From: Adineta steineri
Taxonomy: Eukaryota > Rotifera > Eurotatoria > Adinetida > Adinetidae
NCBI GenBank assembly: GCA_905250115.1
Contig: CAJNOI010000008.1
Location: forward strand, 511,822 to 575,821
Direction of reading: 5' to 3'
Length of the DNA: 64,000 bases
Part shown: positions 63,541 through 64,000 of the stretch, one piece after another
Numbering within the stretch: position 1 is the stretch's first letter
How the letters are laid out: the number at the start of each line of letters is the position of its first letter
The notes under the pieces: generated by a model
What the model saw: only the letters and a program-made list of their open reading frames with translations
Told to the model about the DNA's origin: nothing
Database searches by the model: none
Program-made: the position numbers and the translations under genes

Positions 63541-64000
63541 TTTAAAAAAAAAACAAAACATTCAAAACACAAATAACATAAACATTTGTCTTTTTTTTTT
63601 CTTCTTTTGTCTTTTCTTTTCTTTTCTTTTTTGTATTTTGTTGTGAAAAATATAAATGTATATTAAAACGATCTTAAAGTCAAAAGATCATATTGAAAAA
63701 GTGTCAAGTTAACGTGTGTGCTTCACACACACTATGGATAAAGATTGTCTCTTTTTTTTCTGACTAGTCAAGTGTCTAATAGCTGTCCATTAGGTTGTTT
63801 CATGTTGATACTCTCTTCATATAAGAGATTTTTATATTCGATAAGTCGATACACACAACACCTTTTCTTTAATACAATGTTTGTCTTATCATCTATCGAT
63901 GCGTAGATCAATGGTGGTAAACAACATTGAAATCTATTTATATATAGAAAAGTCAACGCATTTTAACTTCAATGATGAGTTCACTCTTTTGATCTTCTTC
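63541..64000. other. 3' flank of the Iroquois gene
   Basis: Contains a CTTTT pentanucleotide microsatellite (about 63600-63632) and a GTGTGTGCTTCACACAC palindromic segment (about 63714-63730). No gene seen before the window end. Confidence 0.5.

Overview
The window is nuclear DNA of a small invertebrate animal, very AT-rich, with genes split by short GT-AG introns (mostly about 48-60 bp) and metazoan gene content: a GABA-B receptor, a discoidin-domain receptor, an Iroquois homeobox gene, ceramide synthase and an M13 peptidase. A long FG-GAP/VCBS-repeat membrane protein, an intron-containing F-box/LRR gene, tight head-to-tail gene spacing and short introns make a bdelloid rotifer (or close relative) the best guess. 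This is inference; no organism-specific marker was found.

Layout. 0.7-12.8 kb: GABA-B receptor (+), ankyrin protein (-), PNPLA8-like patatin lipase (+), F-box/LRR protein (+). 13.7-18.5 kb: a 28-repeat FG-GAP/VCBS type II membrane protein (-). 18.5-22.9 kb: gene-free AT-rich DNA holding a tandem duplication and two inverted-repeat (MITE-like) elements. 22.9-28.8 kb: a compact minus-strand housekeeping cluster in the transcription order TSR3, mitochondrial ribosomal protein L11, canonical CCA-adding enzyme, divergent CCA-adding paralogue. The first two gaps are only 73 and 156 bp. 29.0-29.9 kb: an unrecognised basic coiled-coil protein. 29.9-38.3 kb: 8.4 kb without a supported gene, rich in TA and GA/CT simple repeats. 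38.3-47.5 kb: DDR-like receptor kinase with degenerate catalytic motifs (+), a small four-span membrane protein (+), a CDK (-) divergently paired with a MORN3-like gene (+), and ceramide synthase (+). 47.5-55.2 kb: mostly gene-free, except for a small neuropeptide precursor at 51.4 kb. 55.2-63.5 kb: neprilysin/ECE-type M13 peptidase (+), nucleoplasmin (-) with a hAT-type MITE in its first intron, and an Iroquois TALE homeobox gene (+).

Functionally, the left and right parts hold signalling and neuronal or developmental genes (GABA-B, DDR, Irx, neuropeptide, neprilysin), while 22.9-28.8 kb is a translation and RNA-maturation block. The most notable items are an allatostatin-C/somatostatin-like amidated cyclic neuropeptide precursor, the tandem pair of CCA enzymes in which one copy has altered nucleotide-template residues, a probable DDR pseudokinase, the 28-repeat (4 x 7) propeller protein, and several well-delimited MITEs. 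Exon boundaries were worked out by hand from splice consensus plus reading-frame continuity; every model below closes in frame unless stated otherwise.
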